A stretch of 64,000 bases of DNA from Notoacmeibacter sp. MSK16QG-6 (GTDB lineage Bacteria; Pseudomonadota; Alphaproteobacteria; Rhizobiales; Rhizobiaceae). Where the stretch lies: the NCBI RefSeq assembly GCF_024158145.1, contig NZ_JAMYXM010000001.1, positions 930,001 through 994,000 on the forward strand, given 5' to 3'. The notes beneath the pieces were generated by a model. That model was given only the letters and a program-made list of their open reading frames with translations. It was not told the origin of the DNA and searched no databases. Of the stretch, positions 26,842 to 35,896 are shown one piece after another. Each line of letters opens with the position of its first letter. The stretch's first letter is position 1. The translations under genes were made by a program, and so were the position numbers.

Positions 26842-28491
26842 TTACTGCGCGTCACGAGCCGCGCGGATCTTCTTCACCAGATTGGCGGTGGAGCCATCGC
26901 GCTCGTCGATCCCCTCGCCTGTTCGCAGAACAGGAAGCAGCGCCGTGGCCAGCTCCTTGCCCAGTTCCACGCCCCATTGATCGAAAGAGTTGATGCCGAA
27001 CAGCGCACCCTCGACGAAGACGCGGTGCTCGTACAGCGCGATAAGCCGCCCGAGGGCGAACGGCGTCAGCAGATCCTGGAGAAGCGTGATGCAAGGACGG
27101 TCCCCCGGAAAGACACGGTGCGGAGCGATCACGGCAGCTTGTTCTTCGGTCATGCCTGCCGCAGAAGCCTGTTCCAGCGCCTCATCGAAGGTGCGGCCCC
27201 GCATGAGGGCCTCGGACTGGGCCAGCCCGTTGGCCAGCAGCAATTCATGATGAGCCGTCAGGTCCGGCTCATGACCCCGCGCCGAAAGAATGAACTCGAC
27301 CGGGATGACGTCCGTCCCCTGATGCAAAAGCTGAAAGAATGCGTGTTGGCCATTGGTGCCGGGTTCCCCCCAGACGACCGGTCCGGTTTCAGTCAATGCC
27401 GGTCGGCCGTTTCGTTTTACGGCCTTGCCATTGCTCTCCATGTCGAGCTGCTGGAGATAGGCCGGCAGCCGAGCGAGCCTCTGCTCGTAAGGAATGACAG
27501 CGCGCGACGTATAGCCGCATACGACGCGGTGCCACCAACCGATCAGCCCCAGGAGCATGGGCATGTTCTGCCGGGGTTCGGCCTGGCGGAAATGCCTGTC
27601 CATCGCGTGGGCGCCATCCAGAAACGCGCGGAAATTTTCAGGTCCGACGGCCAGCATGACGGGCAGGCCGATAGCGGACCAAACCGAGTAGCGGCCCCCG
27701 ACCCAATCCCAGAAGCCGAAGACGTTTTCTTCGGCGATGCCGAATTCGGCGACCTTATCCAAAGCGGTCGAGACCGCGACGAAATGTTTCCCCGTAGCGC
27801 CCTCGCCAAGCGCGTCTGTCAGCCAGTTCCGCGCCGTCTTGGCATTGGTCATGGTTTCGATGGTCGTGAATGTCTTAGACGCCACGATGAAGAGCGTCGT
27901 CGCCGGCGAAAGGCGCGAAAGCGTATCGGCCATATCGGCGCCATCGACATTGGAAACGAAATGGCAGCGAGGACCGTCATGGTAGGGCGCCAGTGCACCA
28001 GTCACCATGGCCGGTCCGAGATCTGACCCGCCAATACCGATATTGACGATATCGGTGATGGCTTCGCCTGTTTCGCCCTTATGCTCGCCAGAACGAACCC
28101 GCTCGGCAAAAGCGCTCATCCTGCTCAATACGTCATGAACATCCGCCATGACACTCTCACCGCCGACCGAGAAGTCCGCATCCGCCGGCGCACGCAAAGC
28201 CGTGTGCAGCACGGCCCGCTTTTCCGTCATATTGATCGGCTCGCCAGCAAACATGGCATCGCGCATATCGCAGACGCCCATCGCATCGGCCAAGCGAATG
28301 AGCTTTTCGATCGTGGCCTCGTCAACGGCGCACTTGCTGTAATCGAACAGCAGATCGTCGAGTGACAGCGAAAATGTCTCAAACCGATTGTCGTCAATTT
28401 CAAAAGCCTGGCGCATATCCATTTCCGGACGCGCCTGATGGTAATCTTCCAACGCGGCCATAGCGGCGCGCCAACCTTCAAGGTCTTTCAT
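26842..28491 (-). CDS. pgi: Glucose-6-phosphate isomerase
   Basis: Interconverts glucose 6-phosphate and fructose 6-phosphate; 549 aa, the usual bacterial length. The first PGI domain carries [16 protein letters not shown] and the sugar-phosphate site [26 protein letters not shown] is the PGI signature 1, and [13 protein letters not shown] is the C-terminal signature 2. The gene follows the formate/nitrite channel gene by 66 bp on the same strand but is probably expressed separately. Confidence 0.97.
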   Translation of the reverse strand: MKDLEGWRAAMAALEDYHQARPEMDMRQAFEIDDNRFETFSLSLDDLLFDYSKCAVDEATIEKLIRLADAMGVCDMRDAMFAGEPINMTEKRAVLHTALRAPADADFSVGGESVMADVHDVLSRMSAFAERVRSGEHKGETGEAITDIVNIGIGGSDLGPAMVTGALAPYHDGPRCHFVSNVDGADMADTLSRLSPATTLFIVASKTFTTIETMTNAKTARNWLTDALGEGATGKHFVAVSTALDKVAEFGIAEENVFGFWDWVGGRYSVWSAIGLPVMLAVGPENFRAFLDGAHAMDRHFRQAEPRQNMPMLLGLIGWWHRVVCGYTSRAVIPYEQRLARLPAYLQQLDMESNGKAVKRNGRPALTETGPVVWGEPGTNGQHAFFQLLHQGTDVIPVEFILSARGHEPDLTAHHELLLANGLAQSEALMRGRTFDEALEQASAAGMTEEQAAVIAPHRVFPGDRPCITLLQDLLTPFALGRLIALYEHRVFVEGALFGINSFDQWGVELGKELATALLPVLRTGEGIDERDGSTANLVKKIRAARDAQ

Positions 28492-28557
28492 GTATTACTC
28501 CGTTCCGCTCGAATGATCGCGGCAGGGCTTCAATATGCCCTCATTTATTGCTGAATT

Positions 28558-29541
28558 TTACGTTCTGGTCTCGTAGCCGGCAGACGCGGCGGCCTTTTGC
28601 GTTTCATCGGGACAGGCTTGATTTCCGTTAGTGTCGATTGGCGGCGAACCATTGGTCCGTTCTGCGGGTGTCTCGTCGAGTTCGGCCACCACCTGCCCGA
28701 AAGCAAGGAAAGCGAACAGCACGGTCCCTCCTATCACATTGCCTATCAGCGCCGGAACGATGAACCCGAAGATAACTTCGAAAACCCCACTATGGCCGCC
28801 GAATGCGAGATACCACGCCTCGGCCGAACCGGCGATCACATGGGAAAATTCCCCCAGAGCGATGATGTAGGTAATCAGAAAGATCACATGCAGCTCGAAC
28901 CCACGGGAACTTGGCAGAAGCCAGGCGACACCGGCGATCAGAAAGCCGGCGCATACGCCGCGCATGACGGTTTCCACGAAACCCGGCTCCATGGCTCGCA
29001 TGGAGATTTCGCGGATAGCATCTAGCGTTTCCGGCCCTGCAGGCGGGTAAAGAGTGAACCAGAGTGCGAAAAATGCCGTACCGATCAGATTACCGAGGAA
29101 AACAATCGTCCACAGGCGTGCTACGGCATAGAGATTATTCCATGTCGGCTTGGCCAGAACCGGCAGCACGGCCGATATGGTGCTCTCGGTAAAGAGCTGC
29201 TGGCGCGCCAGAATGACGAAGATAAAACCCGTCGTATATCCCATGGCTTCGATGAGGTGCGCCCATTCGGTTTCGGGCAGCGCCTGGCGCAGATAGGCCT
29301 CGGTCAGAACGGACAGGGTGATGACGATGCCAGCCGCTATCGACGAAAAGATCAGACTCTTGGTCGGCCGTTCCAACTCATGGTCGCCAGCCCGGCGGAC
29401 AATCTCATAGATGACGGCTGCGCGTAGAGGACCGCGCCATTCCGCCTTCTGCATCTCGTAGTCTGTCAGCGAGGCGGCGGTATGGTCTTCCGTGCCTTCG
29501 TCAAGCAGCGATCTATGTGTGTTGACTGGATCGTGCTTCAT
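28558..29541 (-). CDS. Formate/nitrite transporter family protein, YfdC-like
   Basis: A 327-aa inner-membrane channel protein of the FNT family with about six hydrophobic segments. It has a long polar N-terminal tail of about 65 residues, then GYTTGFIFVILARQQLFTE and the second half with VIAGSAEAWYLAFGG, patterns of the YfdC subgroup rather than FocA or NirC. The cargo of that subgroup is not settled. The start is uncertain: 29541 gives MKHDP with GGAGA about 12 nt upstream; in-frame starts at 29577 and 29613 would add 12 or 24 residues. Confidence 0.82.
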   Translation of the reverse strand: MKHDPVNTHRSLLDEGTEDHTAASLTDYEMQKAEWRGPLRAAVIYEIVRRAGDHELERPTKSLIFSSIAAGIVITLSVLTEAYLRQALPETEWAHLIEAMGYTTGFIFVILARQQLFTESTISAVLPVLAKPTWNNLYAVARLWTIVFLGNLIGTAFFALWFTLYPPAGPETLDAIREISMRAMEPGFVETVMRGVCAGFLIAGVAWLLPSSRGFELHVIFLITYIIALGEFSHVIAGSAEAWYLAFGGHSGVFEVIFGFIVPALIGNVIGGTVLFAFLAFGQVVAELDETPAERTNGSPPIDTNGNQACPDETQKAAASAGYETRT

Positions 29542-29692
29542 ATAAAAATCTTGTCTCCGGATGGTCCCTGAAGTCATCGCAGATACCGCTGCGCCACCGA
29601 GCTGCAAGTGCACCCCCGACCGAAGGTCATATGGACGAGCATCGAACGCCTATCTATGGAACGGACCATCGATCACTGAGAGGAGAACCGTC

Positions 29693-30169
29693 ATGGCTGT
29701 CGAAATCGAGGGAGAGGAAACGATCAACGCGCCCGTCGCCACGGTATGGGCCGCGCTGAACGATCCGGAGATGCTGCGCGAATGCATTCCGGGCTGCGAC
29801 GAGCTGAACAAAACGTCCGATACCAATATGGAAGCCAAAGTGACGCTGAAGATCGGGCCGATCAAATCGACATTTGGCGGACAGGTCGAGCTTAAGAACA
29901 TCAACGCGCCTACTTCCTACACGATCGAAGGCAAGGGCGATGGCGGTATTGCGGGTTTCGCCAAGGGTGGCGCCGATGTCGAACTCCAAGAGCATGAAAA
30001 CGGTACGCTCTTGAAATACAAGGCCAAGGCCGATGTCGGCGGCAAGATGGCGATGATGGGCAGCCGCCTCATACAGTCCACCAGCAAGAAGCTCGCCGGC
30101 CAGTTCTTTTCGTGCATGAACGCAAAAATCTCGGATGGCTATCAGCCGCCGGAGCCCAATATCGGCTGA
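29693..30169 (+). CDS. CoxG-like SRPBCC family protein
   Basis: A 158-aa soluble protein of the START/SRPBCC fold. The CoxG (carbon monoxide dehydrogenase subunit G, PF06240) patterns are visible: INAPVATVWAALNDPEML, CIPGCDEL, KVTLKIGPIKSTFGGQV and GSRLIQSTSKKLAGQFF. CoxG proteins accompany molybdenum hydroxylases of the CoxSML/xanthine-dehydrogenase group and are thought to help membrane recruitment or maturation. A PaoABC-type enzyme of that group lies 5 kb away. GAGAGGAGAA lies before the ATG. Followed by a strong terminator. Confidence 0.85.
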   Translation: MAVEIEGEETINAPVATVWAALNDPEMLRECIPGCDELNKTSDTNMEAKVTLKIGPIKSTFGGQVELKNINAPTSYTIEGKGDGGIAGFAKGGADVELQEHENGTLLKYKAKADVGGKMAMMGSRLIQSTSKKLAGQFFSCMNAKISDGYQPPEPNIG

Positions 30170-30189
30170 TCGAAACATTCCTGAGAAGG

Positions 30190-30214
30190 GCCGGCGTCAA
30201 GCGCCGGCTTTTGC
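30190..30214. terminator. Terminator between CoxG-like gene and mrp
   Basis: GCCGGCG (30190-30196) pairs with CGCCGGC (30202-30208) around a 5-nt loop and is followed by TTTTGCCTT on the plus strand. It sits between convergent genes and abuts the mrp stop codon, so it may act in both directions. Confidence 0.8.
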
Positions 30215-30216
30215 CT

Positions 30217-31362
30217 TCATTCGAAAATGATGGCCGGGCCTTCGTCTTGCGTCTCTGTCGCCGTCTCGATCTCTTCCATCAGACGTCCTGCCACCTGACG
30301 GTATATATTCGCTTCTTTTCCGTCCCGGTCGCTGACGAGAACGGGTCGTCCGGCATCTGACGTTTCGCGGATCGCCATCTGAAGCGGCACTTCCCCAAGA
30401 AAGGGAACGTCAAGTTTTTCCGCTTCGGCTTTCGCGCCGCCATGGCCGAATATCGAATGGCTTGCGCCGCAATCGGGACAGACGAAAAGGCTCATATTCT
30501 CGACGATACCGAGGACAGGCACGTCCACCTTCCTAAACATGTTCAGCCCTTTGCGCGCATCGAGAAGGGCCAGATCCTGCGGAGTCGAAACGATCACGGC
30601 GCCGGCCATCGGCACCTGTTGGGCCAACGACAGTTGCACATCGCCCGTTCCCGGCGGCATATCGACGATCAGCACGTCAAGTTCGCCCCAGGCAACGCCG
30701 CGCAGCATTTGTGTGAGCGCCTGCGTGACCATCGGACCGCGCCAGACCATGGGCGTATCTTCTTCGACCATGAAGCCCATGCTCATCGCTTTGATGCCGT
30801 AATTTTGCATTGGCTCGATCATTTTTTCACCGGCCATTTCGGGTTTACCGGAAAGGCCGAGGAGGCGTGGAATAGAAGGGCCGTAAACATCGGCATCGAG
30901 AATGCCGACTGAGAGGCCGCTTTGCTCCAAGGCCAGCGCCAGATTGACGGCGGTCGTACTTTTTCCGACGCCTCCCTTGCCGGACGCGATTGCGACAATC
31001 GCCTTAATGCCGGGAACCGCGATGGTATGACGGCCGCTAGGAGCAGGCTTTCCCGCAGGTTTTACGGTCGGCGCATTGGCTGCCGGCTGCGAAGCATTAC
31101 CCGGACCGGCTTTTCGCTCAGCCGTCAGCGCGACCGTGGCTTTCTGCACACCGGGCATTTCCTGCACCAGCTCTTCGGCAGCCTTGCGAAGCGGCTCGAG
31201 TTTTTCAGCCAATGCGGCCGGAACAGTCAGAGAGAAGAAAACCTTACCCTTGGTTATGAAAATGTCGGAGACGAGGCCATTGGATACGATGTCGCCCTCG
31301 CTGCCAGGCGCTGCGATGGACCGCAAGCGTTCGCGAATGGTTTCGGCGCTGGGCTCGGTCAT
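30217..31362 (-). CDS. Mrp/NBP35 (ApbC) family iron-sulfur cluster carrier ATPase
   Basis: A 381-aa P-loop ATPase that carries and transfers Fe-S clusters. An N-terminal MIP18/DUF59-like domain (about residues 1-80) is followed by a proline/alanine-rich linker and the ATPase domain with the deviant Walker A ASGKGGVGKSTTAVNLA, DADVYGPSIPRLLG, VWRGPMVTQAL, DVLIVDMPPGTGD and the CxxC motif FVCPDCG that holds the cluster. The ATG at 31362 has AAAGGA 6 nt upstream; an ATG 39 bp earlier is less likely. It is the last gene of a minus-strand set with a ligase-like and a TorD-like gene. Confidence 0.93.
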   Translation of the reverse strand: MTEPSAETIRERLRSIAAPGSEGDIVSNGLVSDIFITKGKVFFSLTVPAALAEKLEPLRKAAEELVQEMPGVQKATVALTAERKAGPGNASQPAANAPTVKPAGKPAPSGRHTIAVPGIKAIVAIASGKGGVGKSTTAVNLALALEQSGLSVGILDADVYGPSIPRLLGLSGKPEMAGEKMIEPMQNYGIKAMSMGFMVEEDTPMVWRGPMVTQALTQMLRGVAWGELDVLIVDMPPGTGDVQLSLAQQVPMAGAVIVSTPQDLALLDARKGLNMFRKVDVPVLGIVENMSLFVCPDCGASHSIFGHGGAKAEAEKLDVPFLGEVPLQMAIRETSDAGRPVLVSDRDGKEANIYRQVAGRLMEEIETATETQDEGPAIIFE

Positions 31363-31413
31363 ATCATGTCCTTTTTGCTTTCCGAAGAGGCGCGACAGCA
31401 TTTCCGACCTTTC

Positions 31414-32133
31414 TCAAGCGGCGAGATGAAGTGGCAATTGGCGGGCTATCATGTCGAGCAGACAGACCTGCTCAAAGCCTTCGCCAGTACCGATCATGGC
31501 ATTACCTTCCATGTCCAGCCGCGTTGCCGAACCATCATGTTCATCAGCAGCATAGGCCGTCCAAGCCTGCCGGATTGGGGAAAAGCCGTCTTCTTGCCAC
31601 TGGCGCTGGCGCCGCTCCATGGTTTGCGCGAGACATTCAAGCACGGCCGTTCGATCGGTGTCGATGCCTTGCTCGGAGAGTGCCGTCACGTTTTTCCGTT
31701 CAGCGACCGGCAGCCTTTCGATGAATTTGCCGGACAGTCGAATGTGAAATCCGAGAACAAGCCAGTCGGCATAATCGTCAGCATCCTCCTGCCCGGACAA
31801 TCCGCCTATCGCGACGCGCGCCACCTCTTTTCCGGCAAGGCAAACACCGAAAGGCCAGACGACCTTTGGCCGGGGCGTAGCGGAAAAATTAGTCAGGCTT
31901 TCTGCGACGACCAATTGCGCCAATGGTAGGATTTGTACGGCTTCGGAAACAGGTCTGTCCGCATCGATAAGGAGTGCGCATGATGCCATGCCGTGCCGCC
32001 GGCTGTAAAAAATATCGCCGGGCTCTGCCTTCTGGCATTTGGCAAGCCGGCATGCTTCTTCAAACGCCGCCGTTTCTCGCGAGACCGCCCGTCCGCGAAA
32101 GCTTTCTGGAAACCGGGGATCAGGCAGGCTCAT
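31414..32133 (-). CDS. Biotin/lipoate protein ligase-like protein (DUF4444-type)
   Basis: A 239-aa protein that I assign, with moderate certainty, to the biotin/lipoate A/B ligase-like proteins of alphaproteobacteria. Supporting segments are the N-terminal LPDPRFPESFRGRAVSR, a central VVWPFGVCLAGKEVARVAIG (the strand preceding the ligase GRRG-type loop appears altered) and WLVLGFHIRLSG. The classical biotin ligase GRGR motif is not seen, so catalytic activity is uncertain. It lies between the TorD-like and Mrp genes, a set I associate with molybdoenzyme or Fe-S enzyme maturation in rhizobia. No dehydrogenase gene is directly attached here. Confidence 0.6.
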   Translation of the reverse strand: MSLPDPRFPESFRGRAVSRETAAFEEACRLAKCQKAEPGDIFYSRRHGMASCALLIDADRPVSEAVQILPLAQLVVAESLTNFSATPRPKVVWPFGVCLAGKEVARVAIGGLSGQEDADDYADWLVLGFHIRLSGKFIERLPVAERKNVTALSEQGIDTDRTAVLECLAQTMERRQRQWQEDGFSPIRQAWTAYAADEHDGSATRLDMEGNAMIGTGEGFEQVCLLDMIARQLPLHLAA

Positions 32134-32226
32134 CGGGGGGACGCTCCACTCAAGGGCAATCGGAAAGCCCTTTCGGTGTAGGGATTTCGACGGTTCGGAA
32201 CAAGACGTTTGCGGGATTGAAGTCGG

Positions 32227-32829
32227 TCAGACCAGTTGGAAGCCCGCTTCCTCTATGTCGAGAAAAGTTGCAGCCAAATCGGCGACTGCCCGATAGAAGT
32301 CGGCCTCTTTGGCCACGCCGACATCGCGCAGAAAGAATGGCATCCAGATCATGACATGGTCGTTGAAAATGCGTCGCTGCTCCAGAACCGCGAGCCGGTC
32401 GCAGCCGAACCTGCCTTCGATAAGTCCAGCCATCATTTCAAAGAGCGTTCCAGCATGATCGGGCGCACGTTCTGCGACCGGGCGCTGTTCGATACCAAGC
32501 CGCGTCATAAGCGCCGGCAGGCAGTTTGCGCTGGATGGGCCGGTTCTTCCCTTTAGATAAGCCGAGGCGCAGGGGTCGAGCGCACCATCGTCGCCGAACA
32601 GAGCATCGTACTCATCGCCCACCTGCTCGGGTGTGACATTGCCCGCGCATCTGGCCAGCCGTCCCGTGGCCCGTCCCATCGCGCTCTCGTCATGCGACAA
32701 GCCGCGAAGGCGCTGCAACATCTTCATATCCGGCGGTTGAAGAAACAGGTCAGACAATAACGCGTAGATCAAACAGCGAAGCTTGTCCTCGACCGGCAGT
32801 TCCTCGTCATTTCGCTTTGGCAATGCCAT
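32227..32829 (-). CDS. TorD/DmsD-family molecular chaperone
   Basis: A 200-aa cytoplasmic, helical chaperone of the family that holds apo-molybdoenzymes until the molybdenum cofactor is inserted. Typical features are the N-terminal LRCLIYALLSDLFLQPPD, the EYDALFGDDGALDPCASAYL segment (TorD EYNRLF-like region) and NDHVMIWMPFFLRD (the H-x3-W-x-P region). The ATG at 32829 follows a CGGAGA about 10 nt upstream; an ATG at 32922 would add 31 residues. First gene of the torD-ligase-mrp set. Its client enzyme is not next to it; the nearest Mo enzyme is the PaoABC type at 35.4 kb, of a class that does not usually use TorD. Confidence 0.8.
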   Translation of the reverse strand: MALPKRNDEELPVEDKLRCLIYALLSDLFLQPPDMKMLQRLRGLSHDESAMGRATGRLARCAGNVTPEQVGDEYDALFGDDGALDPCASAYLKGRTGPSSANCLPALMTRLGIEQRPVAERAPDHAGTLFEMMAGLIEGRFGCDRLAVLEQRRIFNDHVMIWMPFFLRDVGVAKEADFYRAVADLAATFLDIEEAGFQLV

Positions 32830-32979
32830 ACGGGATTGGTCTCCGTTCTGCCAACGGAGAGTAGGCGCGGATGACGGGACGACAAGGCTGTCACATTTCG
32901 CGGTGGCGCGCCGAACAGGCATCTTTCTTTAGCAGCGGGTCGGGCTAATTCACCTCATAAAATCGCCCGGAGAACCCCA

Positions 32980-33681
32980 TTGCTGGCTGCCATCATCACC
33001 ATCGTCGTCGTCTCCGCAGCACTAATCGTCGGTGCGCTGTGGGGCATATTCGGAAAGATGTCGAATGGCGTGGAGGGTTTCATCATCGCGGCAGCCGGTG
33101 GCGCACTCATGGTGTCCGCTATTCTGGAACTTGTCGATCCTGCAACGGAGGTTGCCGGAGTGTTCCCGGCGATCGCCATGATGATGGTGGGAGCTGTCGT
33201 TTTCACCGCGCTCGACTACCTAGTCGACAATGTCTGGCAGAGTACGGGCGGGACCGGACTGCTGGTCGCTATCACGCTGGATGGCGTGCCCGAAAATCTG
33301 GCGCTCGGTGTCTCGCTGATCGGGTCCGGCCCGCTGCAGGTCGCAGCGCTGGCGGGATCGATCCTTCTATCCAATTTGCCAGAAGCTGCGGGCGGCGCAA
33401 AACAGATGACCGATACTCTAGGCAAGAATAAAACTCTTGGCCTGTGGATCGCGACAGCCGTGATCCTGGCAGCATCGGCTTTGGCGGGGCGTCTATTTCT
33501 GACAGAAGTCAGCGACGATGCTCTAGCGCTGATCCGCAGTTTCGCCGGCGGCGCCGTCATCGCGTCACTAGCCACGGAAGTCTTTCCGAAAGCGTTCAAG
33601 GAGGATCATCTCCTTGCCGGTATCGCCACCGCTTTGGGCCTCGCTGCCGCCACATGGCTTCAGTCGCTCAGCGGCGGCTAG
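32980..33681 (+). CDS. ZIP-family metal transporter
   Basis: A 233-aa inner-membrane protein with about seven hydrophobic segments and the ZIP signature around LDGVPENLALGVSL (about residue 105) and LSNLPEAAGG, in which the usual HxxPEG histidine is replaced by aspartate and the glycine by asparagine. Zinc or another divalent metal is the likely cargo. The start is TTG: GGAGA lies 6 nt before it and no better codon is available. Divergent from the TorD-like gene. Confidence 0.85.
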   Translation: MLAAIITIVVVSAALIVGALWGIFGKMSNGVEGFIIAAAGGALMVSAILELVDPATEVAGVFPAIAMMMVGAVVFTALDYLVDNVWQSTGGTGLLVAITLDGVPENLALGVSLIGSGPLQVAALAGSILLSNLPEAAGGAKQMTDTLGKNKTLGLWIATAVILAASALAGRLFLTEVSDDALALIRSFAGGAVIASLATEVFPKAFKEDHLLAGIATALGLAAATWLQSLSGG

Positions 33682-33756
33682 GCAGGCAACCACCGCAAGC
33701 CCCATGCGTTGGCCTTAAACATCGATTGCTTCATCTCCAGCCGCACGAGGATCGCC

Positions 33757-34143
33757 ATGGTTAAACTTGCCATTCCAGCTCTGGGTCTCATTGCCGCTGG
33801 CGCTGTAGCGCCTTCATCGCCGGTCGCTGCCGATCCGCCATCGGACGCGCGCCCGCTGAGCGAAATCGCCCAAGCTCTCGAACAGGTGCCCGGCTATCTC
33901 TTTCTGCAGGAGCTAAAATGGGACGATGCGGCCGAGGCGTGGACGGCGATCTATCGGGTCAGCAACGGCATGGACAAACGCATCCTCATCGATGCGCGGA
34001 CAGGCGCGATCACCGAAGCGGCTTCGGAGGCCATGGAAAGCGGCGCACCAGCGGATCAGAACACGGATGACGAACCGGCTGGAACAACCGAAAGCAGCAC
34101 CGATGACGAGACGTTGATCCCGACACCGAACGGTATGGAATGA
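33757..34143 (+). CDS. Exported PepSY-domain-like protein
   Basis: A small 128-aa protein with a signal peptide (MVKLAIPALGLIAAGAVA, probable cleavage after VAA). A single PepSY-like unit follows (EIAQALEQVPGYLFLQELKWDDAAEAWTAIYR in two parts, then RILIDARTGAI), and the tail is acidic and low in complexity. PepSY domains often bind or inhibit partners in the periplasm; no specific role is known. GAGG lies 7 nt before the ATG at 33757. Ends at a strong terminator. Confidence 0.75.
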   Translation: MVKLAIPALGLIAAGAVAPSSPVAADPPSDARPLSEIAQALEQVPGYLFLQELKWDDAAEAWTAIYRVSNGMDKRILIDARTGAITEAASEAMESGAPADQNTDDEPAGTTESSTDDETLIPTPNGME

Positions 34144-34149
34144 TGCAGA

Positions 34150-34180
34150 AGGCCGCCCGATCAGGCGGCCTTTTCTTTTG
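34150..34180 (+). terminator. Rho-independent terminator after the PepSY gene
   Basis: AGGCCGCC (34150-34157) and GGCGGCCT (34164-34171) form a perfect 8-bp stem with a 6-nt loop followed by TTTCTTTT. It is also just beyond the convergent aldolase gene. Confidence 0.9.
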
Positions 34181-34203
34181 TCCGCGACGGCAAGTTGCCT
34201 GGA

Positions 34204-35115
34204 TTAGCTCTTGTAAACGTCGATGATCCGGTTGAGCAGAGCGATTGCTTCGCTCTTCTCGCGCTGGAACGAGTTGCGGCCCACGATCGAGCCGAAACCG
34301 CCGCCGGCATTGATCTGGGTGATCTCTTCGACAAGCGCGTCGGCGTCTTTTGCGCCGCCGCCTGAAAACACAACGACACGCTTGTTATTAAACGAGGCCT
34401 GCATGACATGGCTGATGCGCTCAGCCAGCGTATCCTGCTTCACATCCTTGTAAGACTTTTCGGCATCCTTCAGATCGACGCCTTTTTCAGGCGGTTTGAC
34501 CTTGATGATGGTGGCGCCCATCAGCGCCGCCATATGCGCTGCATATGCTACGATATCGAGTGCCGTTTCGCCTTTTTTGGAGACCTTGCCGCCACGCGGA
34601 TAGGACCAGACGACAGTCATCAAGCCCTTGGCTTTGGCTTCGCGGGTCATCTCGGCCAGTTCCTCCTGCATGGCGAAGCAGTTGTCGGAGCCTGGATAGA
34701 TCGTGAAGCCGATGCCGACGCAGCCGAGGCGAAGCGCATCATCGACGGAACCGAGCAAAGCTTGGTCCGGCACGCTGTCGGACAGCGAGTTGGCCGAATT
34801 GACCTTGAGAATGAGCGGCACTTCGCCGGCAAACGTATCGGCGCCCTGTTCCAGGCTGCCGAGCGGAGCCGCATAGGCGGAGAGACCGGCATCGATAGCA
34901 AGCTGATAGAGATAATGGGGATCGTAGGCAGCCGGGTTCGGCGCGAAGGAACGAGCCGGACCATGTTCGTAGCCCTGATCGACCGGCAGAATGACCAATT
35001 TGCCCGTACCGCCCAGTTTGCCGTGCATTAGAAGACGCGCAAGGTTGGCCTTTACGCCGGGGTTTTCGCCCTCATACCAGGAGAGAATTTCCTTTACGCG
35101 CGGAGTGACGTTCAT
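34204..35115 (-). CDS. fbaB: Class I fructose-bisphosphate aldolase (FbaB/DhnA type)
   Basis: Schiff-base aldolase splitting fructose 1,6-bisphosphate, 303 aa. It belongs to the DeoC/FbaB-type class I group: LVILPVDQGYEHGPARSF near the N-terminus, VIWSYPRG-like VVWSYPRGGKVSKKG, the active lysine in ATIIKVKPPEKG, and VVVFSGGGAKDADALVEE plus GGFGSIVGRNSFQR, which bind the phosphate. Transcribed alone; 265 bp separate it from the divergent molybdenum enzyme genes, a gap in which I see no further element. Confidence 0.92.
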   Translation of the reverse strand: MNVTPRVKEILSWYEGENPGVKANLARLLMHGKLGGTGKLVILPVDQGYEHGPARSFAPNPAAYDPHYLYQLAIDAGLSAYAAPLGSLEQGADTFAGEVPLILKVNSANSLSDSVPDQALLGSVDDALRLGCVGIGFTIYPGSDNCFAMQEELAEMTREAKAKGLMTVVWSYPRGGKVSKKGETALDIVAYAAHMAALMGATIIKVKPPEKGVDLKDAEKSYKDVKQDTLAERISHVMQASFNNKRVVVFSGGGAKDADALVEEITQINAGGGFGSIVGRNSFQREKSEAIALLNRIIDVYKS

Positions 35116-35380
35116 GGTCTCATGTCCTTCTTCAGGGCTCGGATTGGTGGCGCGTACCTACCCAAATTTATCCTGTTCTGTCACGCAAAAACCTTGCAAA
35201 TGCTTGGTTTTTGGCCGGCTTATTTAACGATCGGCGAAACAGGGCCATCTCAATCGATTTGATTGCGCCAACCGAACTGCCGCTGCGTGACGGCAAGAAT
35301 ACGGACTTCGATGGAACCGACCGTCTGCCCCGCTCTTTTCTAGAAGTGTTCCAATTTGCCGGAAACCGAAGGGGCTCTCC

Positions 35381-35896
35381 GTGACGTCATTGACCATTAA
35401 CGGCCGCGCCGTCGAACTGGATGCGGATTCCCGCACCACGTTACTCGACGCGCTGCGCGAACATCTCAAACTTACAGGATCGAAAAAAGGCTGCGATCAC
35501 GGCCAATGCGGCGCGTGCACGGTTCTTCTCGATGGTGAGCGGGTCAATGCCTGTCTGGTTCTGTTTGCCGGCTGCGAAGGTCAAGACGTGACGACGATCG
35601 AGGGCTTGAAAGAAGGCGATGACATCGGCGCTATGCAGCGCGCTTTCGTTTCTCACGACGCCTTTCAATGCGGATATTGCACACCGGGTCAAATCTGCTC
35701 AGCCGTGGCGACATTGAAGGAAGTGGAGCGGGGCGATGCCTCTGCCGTGACGGGCGGCGACCAGATCGAACTGACGCGTCTGGAAGTGCAGGAACGGATG
35801 AGCGGCAATCTCTGCCGCTGCGGCGCTTACAACAACATCGTCGATGCGGTGATGGACGCCGGCGGCGAGCCTGTCGATGCGGAGGCAGGCCGATGA
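35381..35896 (+). CDS. Aldehyde/xanthine dehydrogenase-family [2Fe-2S] subunit (PaoA-like)
   Basis: Small iron-sulfur subunit (171 aa) of a heterotrimeric molybdenum hydroxylase. Both clusters are present: the plant-type site CDHGQCGACTVLLDG and the second site CGYCTPGQICSA with CRCGAYNNIVDA. Unlike Escherichia coli PaoA it has no Tat signal, so the enzyme should be cytoplasmic. The start is GTG with AAGGGG 6 nt upstream. The stop overlaps the next ATG (ATGA). Substrate is probably an aldehyde, judged from the 4Fe-4S-bearing FAD subunit that follows. Confidence 0.92.
   Translation: MTSLTINGRAVELDADSRTTLLDALREHLKLTGSKKGCDHGQCGACTVLLDGERVNACLVLFAGCEGQDVTTIEGLKEGDDIGAMQRAFVSHDAFQCGYCTPGQICSAVATLKEVERGDASAVTGGDQIELTRLEVQERMSGNLCRCGAYNNIVDAVMDAGGEPVDAEAGR

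Noticed and set aside
26806-28026. A 406-codon open frame antisense to pgi
   Set aside because: Fully inside a clearly conserved enzyme gene on the other strand; the translation has no recognisable motif.
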